Shown: positions 1 through 11,235, numbered from the stretch's first letter. The stretch: DNA of 64,000 nucleotides from Acanthococcus lagerstroemiae (GCA_031841125.1 CM063112.1:10194603-10258602); one strand, 5' to 3'. A program made the numbers and translations. Notes: a model not told the origin generated them from the letters alone.

Positions 1-590
1 ATTTAACCGATCGAACAAAGGTTAAATGCGTACGGAAAAGCGATAAAATTTCGACGAATCGCGTAACGTCGTCGTTTTACGTAATGGTAACGGTTTCTTA
101 TGGGCTCGTTGATGACCCGGCTGGAAACAGAGACGACGTCGAAAGTCGAATTTTCACGCTGAAGCTCTCCTTAATGATTCTCGACTCGGAACCGTATTAT
201 TCTTTCGACTACACGAGGCGGCTAGAAGTCGTTTCAAGTTCTCATCTCGCTCACGAGACACACACCGAACACGGGTGACAATCTGTGGCGATTGATACAG
301 GCTGAAAAAGGTACTCTAGTGCATGCTTCAATGCAGCCGAAAAAATGCTTTAAAGGTCTAAACTATCCAGTTTCTGATTTCAAAGCTAGAAGATGGCCGA
401 AATCTCTGGACACATCTCTGTGAGCGAGTTGTAAAAGAAGAGTATCATCTTCCTCGGGGGGGGGGGGAGAGGCTGAGACCGCTTACAACTTCCAAATGAG
501 ATATTATCGAGAATACGTGAGTTCCGTTAACCGTTGATTTCGAAGATTTCATGAGAATGTAGGTCTGGTCCTTATTAGGGTTCCAATATA
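1..590. other. Unassigned sequence
   Basis: I recognise no gene or element here. The only reading frame of note is a 64-codon one near position 84, with no family resemblance. A run of ten G residues lies near 458-468. The sequence is probably intergenic or intronic. Confidence 0.4.
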
Positions 591-800
591 GACTAGAAAT
601 AAGCAGAATTGAGTTGACTTGTTGAATAAAATTGCGTACTGAAATACAGGTTTCGTGAGTCGCTCATCTTGAGGAACGGGGGCAAGAGATACAGTTGGAT
701 TTTCCCAACTTCTCAACTCAATTCCCAAGTATCAAAGCAAAAGAAAAGTTGACTTGTTGAATTTTTCCCAACTCCGTCTCTCCACACCTGACTGAAATGG
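590..800 (-). mobile_element. Partial copy of a hAT-like MITE family
   Basis: Read on the minus strand, this stretch shares a motif series with the interior of the MITE at 49005-49335: GAGTTGG-AAAAA, then CAACAAGTCAA, then TTTGCTTTGATACTT, then GAGTTGAGAAGT. The shared order and spacing show a common family. I could not define ends or a target-site duplication for this copy, so it may be truncated or older. Confidence 0.45.
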
Positions 801-833
801 TAACTTTCCCCACCTCCTCCCATCGTTACGTTC

Positions 834-1565
834 GTGGACCCAACCGACCAAAATCAGAGAGAAACTGGATCACGTGTGATAACAACGGGGGCAGTGAGAA
901 CAATGCTTGCGAAAGCACTTGAAAAACTCCTAAACCTGCCACCACCTTACATGACTACAGAAGTAGCAGCTGCGATAATTGAGGCTTATCGTTTGGACGA
1001 ACCAAACCTCCGGGCCCAAGAAACAGGCCATGGAAGGATATGGGAGATGGCGGGGACGATGGAAAAATGCTTTGGAGGCGGAACACTTCTTCAACAAGCC
1101 ATAACGTGCCACGATACCCAAGGTGAAGGCTTGGATACGGATGTAATTGGAAATGCACTAGCGGATAGCCACTGGCATGAAAGTCAGCAAAACACTGATA
1201 GGGGACGCCCCCGGTAAATACGCCGAGTTCCTACAAGGGCTCGATAGAAAACATGCTAGGGCAGGGTGGGACTACTAACTGAACATGGAGCCACAAAACA
1301 TGATATGTGGTATAGGATAGAAAAGGCAAAAAGCAGCTCCTGTAGGCACTGTAGAGAAAAGGAGGAAATCCCAATTCACATCAGATGCCAGTGCCCAGCA
1401 TTAGCCTGTACAAGGCGTGAAACATTAGGAATGGAGTATTCAGCACTCAGCGAAGTCAGAGGGATGGTGTGGTGGGACGTATGGCGATGTACGCATACCA
1501 CAGTGGCCCCTGAGACACCGCACCCCCGGCCCCGGAAACTACCGTTTCGAGTATCACATCAGTAG
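834..1565 (+). pseudogene. LINE fragment: RT-RNase H linker and C-terminal zinc knuckle (I/R1-type)
   Basis: Two frames (834-1214 and 1266-1562) together resemble the C-terminal part of an I- or R1-type non-LTR retrotransposon polyprotein. The first has the linker seen between reverse transcriptase and RNase H (LEKLLNLPPPYMTTEVA, then AYRL) and a decayed RNase H end with GNALAD where GNexAD is usual. The second carries a Cys-His cluster (CRHC, then HIRCQCPAL), which in these elements follows RNase H. The frame break and missing catalytic RNase H residues show it is not functional. The RT core is absent upstream, so this is a 5'-truncated or internally deleted copy. The exact clade is uncertain. 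Confidence 0.6.
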
Positions 1566-1659
1566 CAGGAGGGAGATTGAACTCAGTAAAATCCTCACTT
1601 TGGCTTTAAAGTGAGGCTACTAAGCAGATCTTCTACAGCAACCTCTTTTCTAATTTTGC

Positions 1660-1865
1660 TCTCAACCCGAACCCTGGAATCCGCTCTTTCGAGCATTACC
1701 TCAGAGACGTCGGGGAGGCTGTTAGGGCTGACTTAGCCCTCTTCCCTTTTTGCCGAAAACCCGGCCTAGGTCGAAATGTAGCGAGTTGCTGCGTGGGCTC
1801 GAACCCGGAACCTCCGAATTCCGAGACCCGAGCGCTATCCACTCGGCCAATCAGACCCGTGGATT
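1660..1865 (-). repeat. tRNA-derived SINE, copy 1
   Basis: The minus strand has a tRNA-like head with an A box TGGCCGAGTGG (1839-1849) and a B box GGTTCGAGCCC (1796-1806), spaced as in RNA polymerase III internal promoters. It is followed by a non-tRNA body that recurs at 39345-39520. The body ends with ATGCTCGAAAGAGCGGATTC and GGGTTGAGAG before an A-rich stretch. The GGCCGAGTGG A box suggests a Ser/Leu-type tRNA ancestor. No acceptor stem forms, so it is not a tRNA gene. Confidence 0.7.
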
Positions 1866-1984
1866 TGTGGAGAAAGACCAATTTATAGATCGGGTACGTG
1901 ATGACGTCCAGTTTTTCGAGGAGCATTCTACAACAAAGTTCACTGAAGAAATGAAAAACGCTATAATTCAAGGTTTTAGACGAA

Positions 1985-3013
1985 ATGTGGTTTGCTAGTG
2001 GCCGCAAATTAAAGATCGAAGTGGATCAGTCACTCACCTTCAGATATCACATAACAGAACTCAAGAAATCCTGCCACTCACGTTTCAACCTTCTCAAAAA
2101 ACTAGAACACACATCCTACGGTGCCGATACATCATCTCTACTACGCATCTATCGTTCACTTACCTGTTCAAAATGCAACTACGGACTTGCCATCTACTCA
2201 GCAGCAACCAAAACGGATTTAAACAAACTGAATGCAATTCACCATCGAGCACTACGCCTGGTAGTGATGCCTTCCCCACCACAGTCTGCTCCAATCTCTA
2301 TTTTCTCTGCAACGAACTTACACCTGGCCTTCGCCGACAACTACTTTTCCTTCGCTTCATTATCCGCATCAACAAATCCACACGAACGGTATTTCAACTG
2401 GAGGAAAACAACCGCCACAAAACCTACAATCGGAAACACGCTGTGCACCCAGACTAGAAACGGCCCTAGAAACAATCGGACTTCCCTCTTCAACGCTGAC
2501 CAACCCAGAAGCAACTCACCTCATGAGCACAGCCATCGCAGCAGAATGGTCTCAACGCTGGCAAGCTCAACATCCCACACGTCAACTTCGATCCATCTTC
2601 GACACTCCAGCAACAGTCATCCTCTCCACCAGTCATCGCAGACCTGACGTCATTCTCAGCCGACTACTCTCTGGCCACACTCGTCTTGCCCATGAATTCC
2701 TCCTCAACAAATCACCTCCTCCCATATGCTCTCAATGCCCTTGTCCACTCACAATTCCACACTTCCTACTGGAGTGCCCAATCCTCACGTCTCGACGCTT
2801 CCATCTCCCCTATCCCATTACACTCAAAAATCTCTTCCAAATCGTAACACCCGATCTACTAATCCACCATCTTCAAAAAGCCAACATCTACACGCAATTA
2901 CTCATGAATTGTGCACATGCATTAATTTCCTTTTCTTGTATCTTGTAACTTATAACATGTAAAATCCCGTAGTTGTGGCCCCTGTTACCCCTGCATTACG
3001 TAAATAAATAAAT
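1985..3013 (+). pseudogene. LINE 3' fragment: end of reverse transcriptase and C-terminus, RNase H core missing
   Basis: The frame from 1985 resembles the thumb and C-terminal part of a Jockey/I-superfamily reverse transcriptase: VDQSLTFRYHITELKK, then NLLKKLEHTSYGAD, then LLRIYRSLTCSKCNYGLAIY. A second frame (2523-2948) has the extreme C-terminus, with RRPDVILSRLLSGHTRL and a Cys/His segment (ICSQC, then PHFLLECP). Between them the RNase H catalytic region is missing or scrambled, although LPLSTLT and WSQRWQ look like its last segment. The element ends in TAAATAAATAAATTG near 3000-3014, a typical A-rich LINE tail. The copy is truncated and frameshifted. Confidence 0.7.
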
Positions 3014-3039
3014 TGTCAATTTCTGGTTTCGAATTCGAC

Positions 3040-4090
3040 GTCTTCATCATCATCATCGGTCCTTATGCTTCATGACTGAAGCCCCAGCGATCCATCAACC
3101 AATTTCATCCCCCACCAGTTCCCAGTCTGTCCGATCCTCTGCTCTCCGCAAAGCCCGTTCCAATGGCTGGTCTGAGATCTCCTTGACTTGGTCTATCCAT
3201 CGCTTTGGCGAGCGACCTCTTAGTCTTTTACCCTCGACTTTCCCCTGGACCACCAGTTTCTCCAGGTTACCAGAGGGTCTGCGCATGATGTGGCCAAAGA
3301 ATGTCAGGATACGTTGGTCGCAGATAGTGGATAGTCCAGTGCGTATATTCAGTTCGCTGATAATGGATATGTTCGTCCGTTTCGCTTTCCACGGGATCCT
3401 CAAAAGACGTCGGTATGCCCACATCTCAAAGGCATCGATGTTCCGCCTGTCGGCCATTTTTATTGTCCACGTTTCAGCTCCATATAACAACACCGGAAAC
3501 ACGAGCGTGCGTAGCAGTCTGAACTTGGTTCGGCGGGTGATTTGCGGCATCCTTCCAGACAACGGTGAGCTTTGAGACAGCAGCCCTCGCAAGTATTATT
3601 CTTCTGCGTATTTCTTTTGTTGAGTCTCCATCTTTGTCTATAGGAGATCCCAAGTACACAAATGTGTCCGCTCTCTCGTACTCTTGCAGGAGGGTGCTTT
3701 GAGGCAACACGCACTTTCTATCGACGACCATTATCTTTGTTTTTTCTTTATTGATCGTTAATCCGAACTTGGAGCTTTCGTCCTCCTCATGTTTCACCAG
3801 CTCTACCATTTCCTCCATGGACTTCGCGCATAACGCCGTGTCATCCGCGAAGCGGAGGTTACTGATCCGCTGACCGCCTATATTGACTCCGCCATTCCAG
3901 CCCTCGAGACACTTCTGGAAAATGCATTCACTGTAGATATTGAATAGAGTCGGCGAGAGGATGCATCCATGACGCACCCCTTCGATGGTTCGAACAGACC
4001 AGGTTCGCTGTCCTGAAGTCTTACTAGAGCCATACTATCTGTATACAGGTTCCTCATAATTGCTGTTAGGTGAGGGGGAACCCCCATCAA
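3040..4090 (-). pseudogene. RTE-type LINE, C-terminal half of endonuclease-reverse transcriptase
   Basis: Three overlapping minus-strand frames (4090-3878, 3977-3474 and 3592-3095) read as one decayed protein. The middle frame has the palm motifs HGCILSPTLFNIY (normally QGcxLSPxLFN) and FADDTAL with the catalytic Asp pair near 3850-3840. The last frame has LYGAETWTI, then FEMWAYRRLLRI, then LTFFGHIMRR, LEKLVVQGKVEGKR and GRSPKRWIDQVKE, the usual C-terminus of insect endonuclease-reverse transcriptase (RTE-type) proteins. The 3' end carries a (GAT)n-like tail at about 3041-3057, which fits RTE elements. The apurinic endonuclease and fingers are missing, so the copy is 5'-truncated, with two frameshifts. 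Confidence 0.75.
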
Positions 4091-4094
4091 GTCC

Positions 4095-4350
4095 AGGGCT
4101 ATCCTTTATTTTTATTTTACAGCCGTTTAGTTCAAGTTGATATCAGGGGAGAAAAAGTACCCCCTCCCTGACACCGTGACTAAGCCCAAGTTTGGGCATA
4201 GGCCTCTCCGCAAACTCTCCATTTTTGACGGTTGACGGCCACTCTCCTCCACCCGGTCCCCATTTCCTTCACGAATTCGTCTCCCTATCTCGTCATTGGT
4301 CTGCCAATCGATCTTTTTCTCTCGTACGGCGTCCAAGCACGGTAAGGATA
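4095..4350 (-). pseudogene. 3' remnant of a second RTE-type LINE
   Basis: A minus-strand frame (4336-4127) ends with SLRRGLCPNLG and a short tail. The same tail, GLCPKMG, is seen at 30820-30840 after an RTE-type GRPRRRWEDE block. It is a short 3' remnant lying directly upstream of, and probably interrupted by, the RTE fragment at 3040-4090. Nothing else of the element remains. Confidence 0.45.
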
Positions 4351-4399
4351 GCCCTTGGACGCTTGAGGAATAAACTCGAGTTCTTTCGCAGTGAAACTA

Positions 4400-5570
4400 C
4401 ATTACGCGGCACTGGACCCCTTGGAGCGAGCAGCACCACTTGGAGGGGAGAGTTTTCTTATGTCGACATTTTCCCCGGGATTCAGCCTACCCCAGTTAGT
4501 ACATATCTTGGCTCTGTGTATCAACATAGCCGTCCGCTGCACAGGTGTCACCGCTGAGCTCGCCGACGTCGGCGACGTCCGATTCGCGGATGTCGATGTC
4601 GTCGGATCGTACAGACGGGACATCTTGCACGCCAGCTGACCTTGCCCCGCTTGCCCCCTCGTCCGGGCCGAAAGGCTTCAATTGACATGTCCGCTGTTGG
4701 TCCCGCGACACAGCGTGCGAAACGGCCGGGAAAATATAATTACGACGTTATCGTCGATATTTATAAAATAAACGTCAATTTGCCCGTCGGCAGTTGGAAG
4801 ACTGCAGCGGCGGGCTGCTCCGGTATTTGCATAGATAAGACGAGAGCGCCGGGTTGGACTGGCGGAGGGTTTTCGAAGCCGGTGGCCGGGGGGGGGTCGA
4901 AGGGGCGCGCGAAGTGAATAACAGCAGTTGGAGATGACACCGCTTTAACGGTGCACTCCTTTAGTTTTCGCGTTGTTATATTTGTTACGCTGCGGAATAC
5001 CATTAACATAAATTATAATACAGAAAACGCATACGTCGTTACGAGAAACCAAAACTTTCAACTGTTTCCCGTACAAATACACGAGCGACGGCTTCGGCAG
5101 TCAGCCAGGCAGCAGCGGGAGAACATCGCGGATCGCGGACTCGCTGACATGCGGAGGCGCGCAACCGAACAACGCCAATGTCTATACGTGTTTTTCGTTT
5201 GCTCATATATGATGGAAAATTCTTCGTTGCCGAGCAGCCCTCCCTCCGCACGTACAACATTCACTAATTTACACCGCGCCAGTTCCGACGACGACTTTTT
5301 CAAAACTGCTCAAAATCCGCCATTTTCACGGATTGTAAACGCGAACGTTAACCGTTGAGATTTCCTTTCAGTAACGAGAGGAATGCGGAGGCACCGGAAG
5401 CAACACGCGAGTGGCTGCAGAATGGAGGGGGAAGTTGAAAAATTTGACGATTTTTAGCATTTTACATGTTTTTACTAGTGGGTATACTTGAGCAAAACCG
5501 TGACGCTCCCCCGACACACAGGGGTTCCTCAGAGAATCTAGCTACCCAAAAGTCGAAAAATGAACTAAGA
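4400..5570. other. Unassigned, locally CpG-rich sequence
   Basis: Several CpG-dense patches (near 4555-4620, 4690-4750, 4800-4915 and 5075-5170) contrast with the AT-rich surroundings. The longest frame (4951-5358, plus strand) has no recognisable domain and a composition typical of chance translation. The patches could be remnants of a host 5' flank or of a GC-rich element. I see no splice-bounded exon. Confidence 0.3.
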
Positions 5571-5579
5571 TAAGGTAGG

Positions 5580-5834
5580 TGCGGGTATTACCGCCATGCT
5601 GAGGGAGAATTGAATTTTACAGCTTCCTAGTGCATCTACTGTGGAACCAGGTGATAAGGCTTCAGAAGGGAACTATATACTATAATCCCGAGGGAGAAAA
5701 GGAAGAGTGGGGGTGGAATTGGGGGTTACATAAACAAATTTGTTGACCCCTTAGGTGGCGGAGTTACCCGACATGGTGCGGGTAATTCCGCCACACCGTT
5801 TCAAACATAGTGCGGGTAATACCGCCGTACAGTT
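5580..5834. repeat. Cluster of GCGGGTAATACCGCC palindromic motifs
   Basis: Near-palindromes of the form GCGGGTAATACCGCC recur at about 5581-5595 and 5811-5826. Further half-sites or variants lie at 5755-5765 (GGCGGAGTTACCC) and 5777-5793 (GTGCGGGTAATTCCGCC). Spacing of the last three is about 20-35 bases. They may be transposase-binding subterminal repeats of a DNA transposon or a protein-binding cluster. Ends and target-site duplication were not found. Confidence 0.5.
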
Positions 5835-5839
5835 TCAAT

Positions 5840-6640
5840 GCCATTTTCCATGTATGCAAAAGCACTGTAACAATAAATATAATGATCTCCTAAAAATTCT
5901 TGAATTTCTTGTTTTATTACATTTATATAATGTTGGGACCGATTTTTCGGCACGTCAGAAATACGGAAATTAGCGACAAAATAGCTACGTGAAACGACCA
6001 TTAAATTTTTTCAACATCCCAACAATAAATTCACGACAGGATATAATATCAAGCAGCTAATGAATGTAACAAACGCCTGTACCATAATTCCACGCCACTT
6101 TAAAAAACTGAGCAGTCAAATTTCACTCCTGAATGCCGACGGTGCATGTCAAGAAAATGAAATAGACATGGATAGAAATGTGATGAAATAATCGTATATG
6201 TAATAATAAAGCGAAGAAATTACGGTAATGTAGGAGTACACACGAACTAATAGAGAAAAGACGAGTATTATTAATTTATTTATTATAGTAAAACCCGAAT
6301 AAGAAACGTATTAGGCGGGAAAATAAAAAATACGAATTTATCCAAGGGACCAGAGGAAAGAAGTTTTATGCGGGAAGGGTGTTTACTGTATTTTGAAGTG
6401 CAACATTTTAATTTTCAACGATTGAAGCATTATCAATTTGAAGCGCAACATTTTAATTTATTGGCGTCTAAACTGCAAAAAAAATTGTCGTTCATATACT
6501 TAACCCCGACGTGGTCAGTTTCAAATTTCAAATTTATTCAGATATGACAGAAAAAATAACAACTTCTATGTAACCCGCCCACTATGCACAAAAAATGCGA
6601 GCGTGGGCGGGGATTACTACTATTTTCTTACATTAATATA
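5840..6640. other. Unassigned AT-rich sequence
   Basis: This stretch has no recognisable gene, terminal repeat or retrotransposon domain. It is AT-rich with short A and T runs. Confidence 0.35.
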
Positions 6641-7495
6641 GGTCTTGACAGTAACTAATGAGGAATGAAAGGATAATGGAAGAAATAGGTAAAAGAAGAA
6701 AGAAAGTGCAAAATAATCAAAAGAAGAATAAAAAATAAGACATAAGAATACTGCTTAAAAATGAATTATAAAAAGTAACAAAAATATACAGAAACGAAGC
6801 AAAACAAAGCAAATCTTCAGATAGCGGTACAATTAAGAGAGTGAAACAAGGTAGAACAGTAGAGATAAATGTATACATAAATTAAACCAAACAGAACAAA
6901 ACAGAACAACCTAGAAGGAACAAAAACAAAAACATATGTAACTGATTAAAACAAACCAAAACACTTCAACCGAATTGTAAATAATAATACTACAAAAAAG
7001 TGTAAAAATGAAACAGTTTATACCTATAGGAAGAAAACAAACAAAGAGTAGGAAGTAAATAAAAATTGAAATAAAAATTGAAAAATAATTGAGTATGACA
7101 GAAAAGGAAAACAAACAAACCAGAACAGAACAGAGATGTAACGTAATAGGCCAGGACAAAACGGAACAAAACGGAACAAAGACAGAACACGACATAACAA
7201 GCAAGAACAAAACATAACAAAAGGGAACAAAAAGTACAAGACAGAACAGTATAAAACAGTATAAAACAGAACAAAACAGACAGAACACAACAGAACAGAA
7301 ACAGAACAAAACTGTATAAAACAGAATAAACAGTAGAAAACAGAACAGAACAGAAATACGGAACAAAACAGTACAAAACAGAACAGAACAAGACAGAGCG
7401 AACACAGCAGGACAGATACAGAGCAAGACCGCAGAAAACAGAACAAAACATTATAAAAAACACAGTACAGAGCAGAACAAAACAGAGAATATTTA
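6640..7495. repeat. AACAG/ACAAA-type simple repeat
   Basis: The plus strand is almost free of long pyrimidine stretches and is built of degenerate AACAGAACAAAACAG units, densest between about 6880 and 7490. All three minus-strand frames stay open for 140-171 codons and give Phe/Cys/Ser/Val/Leu-rich strings. This happens because the repeat lacks stop codons on that strand, not because it encodes a protein. Confidence 0.8.
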
Positions 7496-7668
7496 CTTGA
7501 GAGGACTAGCAGAGTGTTAGGATGTTAAGTTAGGTCATGCGGAGTTGCGTCATGTCTCAGTCATGTTTCAGTTATTGAGTCAACGAGCCCACTTACGCAT
7601 CGTTTCAGCTGCTCAATGACCAGTCGTTGACGTTAGTTTTGCTGGCGTGCAAGATATTTTATCCCTAT

Positions 7669-8476
7669 AATGTTACCGGCATTTAGTAATTTCAGAGGTA
7701 TTTGTATCTCTGTACAGAATCATACTCAAATAACAATGTACCTAGGTAGGATTATTATTTGTCGAGGTATATTATAATAAGCCTAGACATATTACAATAT
7801 GTCGATGATCATTCAGGCAGAATTGACACAGATCAAAAATTCGGTATAATATTAGTAGATGCGTACATCCAATTGGTGCTGTCAATATATTCAATACTAG
7901 CTGAATTACCCACCCTTTGGGCGGAAAAGCAGTGACACATAACTTTTGAGAAGAAGCAGGCAGAAGATGATTGTAATAGTTGTAGTTGCAGAACGTTTAG
8001 CAAAAACTGTTTATTAGGATAAACGCAGAGACGTACTGTAAGTTAAACAGAACTTTTGTAATTAGGAAAAACTGTCTTATAACTATAAAGTCATATTCAA
8101 GTAACAGTATTTGAATAATACGAAGAAAATAAACCGTATAAATTGATAATGCATTTTGCATATAACACAAAAAATAAAGGAAAATAATAATGAATTGAAA
8201 AGGTTAACAAAACACATATCACTTTTGTAAGTAGGAAAGAATGTCTTAAAAATACATAGTGGTATTCAAATTACAGTATTTGAATACAAAGAAAGGAACA
8301 CGTACAAATTGGTAATGAATTTGCCATATAACATTCAAAATAAACGATAATAGTAATATGCCTAGGCCTATTATAATATACCTAGACAAATTGTATCCCA
8401 AGTAACATTAATGAATTACGTACAATTTGACTAGGCAAGTTGTAATTTGCCTGAAATTACTAAATGCCGGTAACAT
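7669..8476. mobile_element. Nonautonomous inverted-repeat element
   Basis: ATGTTACCGGCATTTAGTAA (continuing TTTCAG) at about 7670-7696 is the exact inverse of the sequence at 8451-8476. Similarity continues inward over about 130 bases, with shared GAGGTATATTATAATA and CCTAGACATATT blocks (plus strand 7755-7800, minus strand about 8395-8355). The interior holds a degenerate direct duplication of about 160-185 bases (about 8041-8195 and 8220-8350). There is no coding capacity. Flanks are TATA-rich and the target-site duplication is ambiguous, so the superfamily is unknown. Confidence 0.65.
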
Positions 8477-8635
8477 ATATTTTAGTAAACGTGGGTAACT
8501 TTAGTTTATTATTAATCCCAGTATGGTTGCTGCAAATTTTGGATTATTTGATCGGCATCAATCTTCCACGTATCCTTAAGTTGAGGCTCTGAAAATCCTA
8601 ACATGCCATTGTCTACATTCTTGGTAGGAATTTTT

Positions 8636-9486
8636 CTAAAGAAGTTCACTTCGATTTGGTTTTGTCTGTCGACCTACATTCAATTTTATGACTTTCCCAA
8701 CATAGACTTTTTTGGTCTCCTTCTTTGTGCTAAAATTAAAGATTATAAATGCCAGGACAAAATCATCTTTCTTCACTGCAGCGCAAAATTCTGGTTCTGC
8801 CTCTGACTCTTGTCCATCAGTCTCAGTTTCATCATTTTCATTCTCAGTTTTCTCGATAAATAAATTTTTTGCTATGCGCACTGCTTTATAATTGAGAGCT
8901 TTTCTTGTCTGCTTGCGTCTTCTTTTTTTAATTTTAGGTGTTGCAAATTTTCGAAATGTTGCAATACTTGAACCGCTGGTCTCTAACTCTTGTTGATTAC
9001 TGCCACTGTTTAGAGTCGATGCCTGTGTTCCACGCAGAGTCGATCCTTCTACACCAGCTGAAGTCAACGCTTCCTCATTACTTGAAGATGACCCTTCTCC
9101 AACGCGTGGAGTTGCTTCGCTATGAGTGACTACAGAGGGAGCATACGCTTCGTCTGGGATTCGCGATTGGTTGAAAGGGTAAATACCACATGCCTCAAAA
9201 CCACTAATCATGTTCTTTGATGTCGCAGCTCTTGCCCATGCCTTAGTGAAAATTTTGCAGAAATCTACCTTGTCGAGTTTACATTCGTCCGATAATTCCC
9301 AAAACAGATCAACTTCATCATCCCAGGCATACTCCAGAGGACGAAACCGACACTTGTCACACGGTTGCAATTCATGAGTGGTGTTCGATGGAAGACACAG
9401 CAACTCAATGTGAAGATGTTCTGCCTCCTGAGCAATAGCGAAATCAAAATGACATTTTGCACCATCCAAGAGAAGGAGGCATGTTC
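8636..9486 (-). pseudogene. pogo/Tigger-like (DDE_1) transposase, 3' exon
   Basis: The minus-strand frame encodes the C-terminal half of a DDE_1 (CENP-B/Tigger/jerky-like) transposase. It has LLLLDGAKCHF, the usual LLLDGHxSH block with the second catalytic Asp, followed by LLCLPSNTTHELQPCD, then FRPLEYAW, then FTKAWARAATSKNMISGFEACGIYPFN, all in the expected order. A low-complexity Ser/Glu linker, a basic patch (PKIKKRRRKQTRK) and a DFVLAFI...KKVYVGKVI tail follow. The first Asp, the helix-turn-helix and the CENP-B-like DNA-binding domain are absent. Just upstream, a polypyrimidine stretch ending in TTTTCATTTTCAG (minus strand, about 9500-9487) is a good splice acceptor, so this is probably the last exon of a split transposase gene. 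I found no upstream exon within the window. Confidence 0.75.
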
Positions 9487-9715
9487 CTGAAAATGAAAAG
9501 GAGAGATCTGAAATGAGGCTGCCCTTCGACAGTATTCACGTTTTAGTATCAGTCTCACATTCCCCTTATTAAAGAACTTATATTTTCCCCAAAAAGGGGT
9601 GCTTATATTTAGCATTGAATTAAAATAATAATATTAATAAAAAGAAAATTGGGGAAACTCAGGGGTAAAATTAGATATGTACTCTGACACGACAACCATG
9701 TAACCAAAAAAACAT

Positions 9716-10530
9716 CTACAGCGCTTTCTTTCGGCGGTCTGTGGGCCAGTAGGTTGGTTTTCTTGCAGACACGTATTCGCTTTGGGTACTATGGATTGCC
9801 TTCAATAGCTCCTTTCCTTTGGTGTGTCGGGCTGGGATTCCTGTATTCCTGTTATTGGCAGAGGATGAGTCCCATGCGTCGTGTTTTGCGTTGCAGTCTG
9901 CACCAATGATGAATCGATTCCCAAAGTGCTTCAAGAAGTGCTCATTTTGGGGTTTCTTTAACCTGTGTTTTGGTGGAAAGTACGCTGTTGCTATCTTTAG
10001 TGGCGCGTTGTTCTGTATTACAGCCACTGTCGTTGCCTGCACAAACTCCTCGTTGTATTCTTCCTCAAGGTGGTGCTGGATATTCTGTCTTATTACGACT
10101 GCCGATCCTCCATGCGCTCCACCATCAGGGTGTGGAGTGTGGTATATGGCGAAACCTCGTAACTTTGAGTGATTCCCGTCGGTGTAGTGTTTCTGAGATC
10201 AGAGCGACGTCTATTTTATATTCATGCAGGAAGGCCTCCAACTCCTATTTTGTTTCGTTTTTCGTTGGTCACGGCTTTGAGCGGTGCTAGGGTTTGATTT
10301 AGCTTGCTCAAGCGTTGTTAGTCTACTAGAGATGAAGGATGTGTCTTGGGTGATGTTCTGGAGTGCCTTCATGACGTCTGCGAGTCCCGGCTCCTTTATT
10401 TCTGCTTGGGGTGGTTTGGGTTCCACTTCCTTCTGAGATCGTGCTGGTTGTGGGTTACTGCCTTCTGGTTTGTTCTTGGCTGCATCAGCGAAGGTTCTGC
10501 CTGGCTGGGGAGCTGCCATGGTTCCAGTCT
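9716..10530 (-). pseudogene. Jockey-clade LINE: ORF1 C-terminus and AP-endonuclease N-terminus
   Basis: On the minus strand, 10519-10211 gives a Pro/Gln-rich segment with FADAAKNKPEG and MKALQNITQ, resembling the end of a Jockey Gag-like ORF1. Overlapping frames then read into an apurinic-type endonuclease: SQKHYTD, then HTPHPDGGAHGGSAVVIRQN, then IATAYFPPKH, NRFIIGADCNAKHDAWDS, ARHTKGKELLKAI and PTYWPTD. The SETHYTD segment, the GG(D/A)xNAKH block and the order of motifs are those of Jockey elements. The endonuclease stops near 9716 and the reverse transcriptase never follows, so this is a 3'-deleted piece. A frame break lies between ORF1 and the endonuclease. Confidence 0.75.
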
Positions 10531-11230
10531 TCTAGGTATCAAACGTCGTCAAGTGGGCGGAGTTGACCATGAGCCGATTTCACAGTTTCATGCACATGTT
10601 TTAACCCATGCCTTACTGTTGTGATATTGTGTGATTTAATATGATGAATGTGCTTTTCTAATGTACTTTTCATGGTGAATCAGAATTTAGTTTTGTTTCG
10701 TGGCTTAAATGCGCTACAACGTGAGAATTTGATGTTTGAAATAAGTACATTTATGTTATCTAATGTTCACAAATTTTAGCTCCACAAAAATTTCTGGGCA
10801 TTTCTGGGCAACATAAATGTTTTGCTCTCAGTTATTCTTTAGGATGTGTGCCTTTAGGAACTCTTCATACTTTTTGCAACTTTTCGCCACTTTGTGAGAA
10901 AACGCCATATAAGTGTTACTGTTTTACACGCGGAATTTTCCGAATTCTCAATTTTGCCCCTCCCCCCTTGAACCCCCGTTTGGGTTTACGGCCAAAACAA
11001 TGTCAAAAACGTATTCAAGAGATTTGAAAACATATTTCGATATGCTACACGGTAGTTTTCCGAATTTGCAGCTTAGCCCCTCCCCCTCCCCCTCGAACCT
11101 CCTCTTGGGTTTCGACTGAAAATTTCATGAAAAATGAATTCAGCGCTTTCGAAAACACCGAATGCCAAGTTTCAGATTTTTGGCCAGCTAGTTTTTCTGA
11201 GGAACCACTGTGCGACGCACTCTCCCGACA
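10530..11230. other. Unassigned AT-rich sequence with a degenerate duplication
   Basis: No gene is recognisable. Two related blocks of about 130 bases (10915-11040 and 11045-11160) share the pattern ACACGG, TTTTCCGAATT, then a C-rich run, then TTGGGTTT, and look like a degraded tandem duplication. A short segment at 11195-11225 resembles the inverse of 5495-5535, suggesting a small dispersed repeat. Confidence 0.35.
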
Positions 11231-11235
11231 CGAAT

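Noticed and set aside
4951..5358. A 135-codon plus-strand frame in a CpG-rich patch
   Set aside because: It has no recognisable motif, and overlapping frames on the other strand are of similar length, as expected by chance in CpG-rich DNA.
6911..7463. Three overlapping minus-strand frames of 140-171 codons rich in Phe, Cys, Leu, Ser and Val, resembling a membrane protein
   Set aside because: They are translations of an AACAG/ACAAA simple repeat in all three frames at once; the hydrophobic look comes from the complementary TTGTTCTG repeat.
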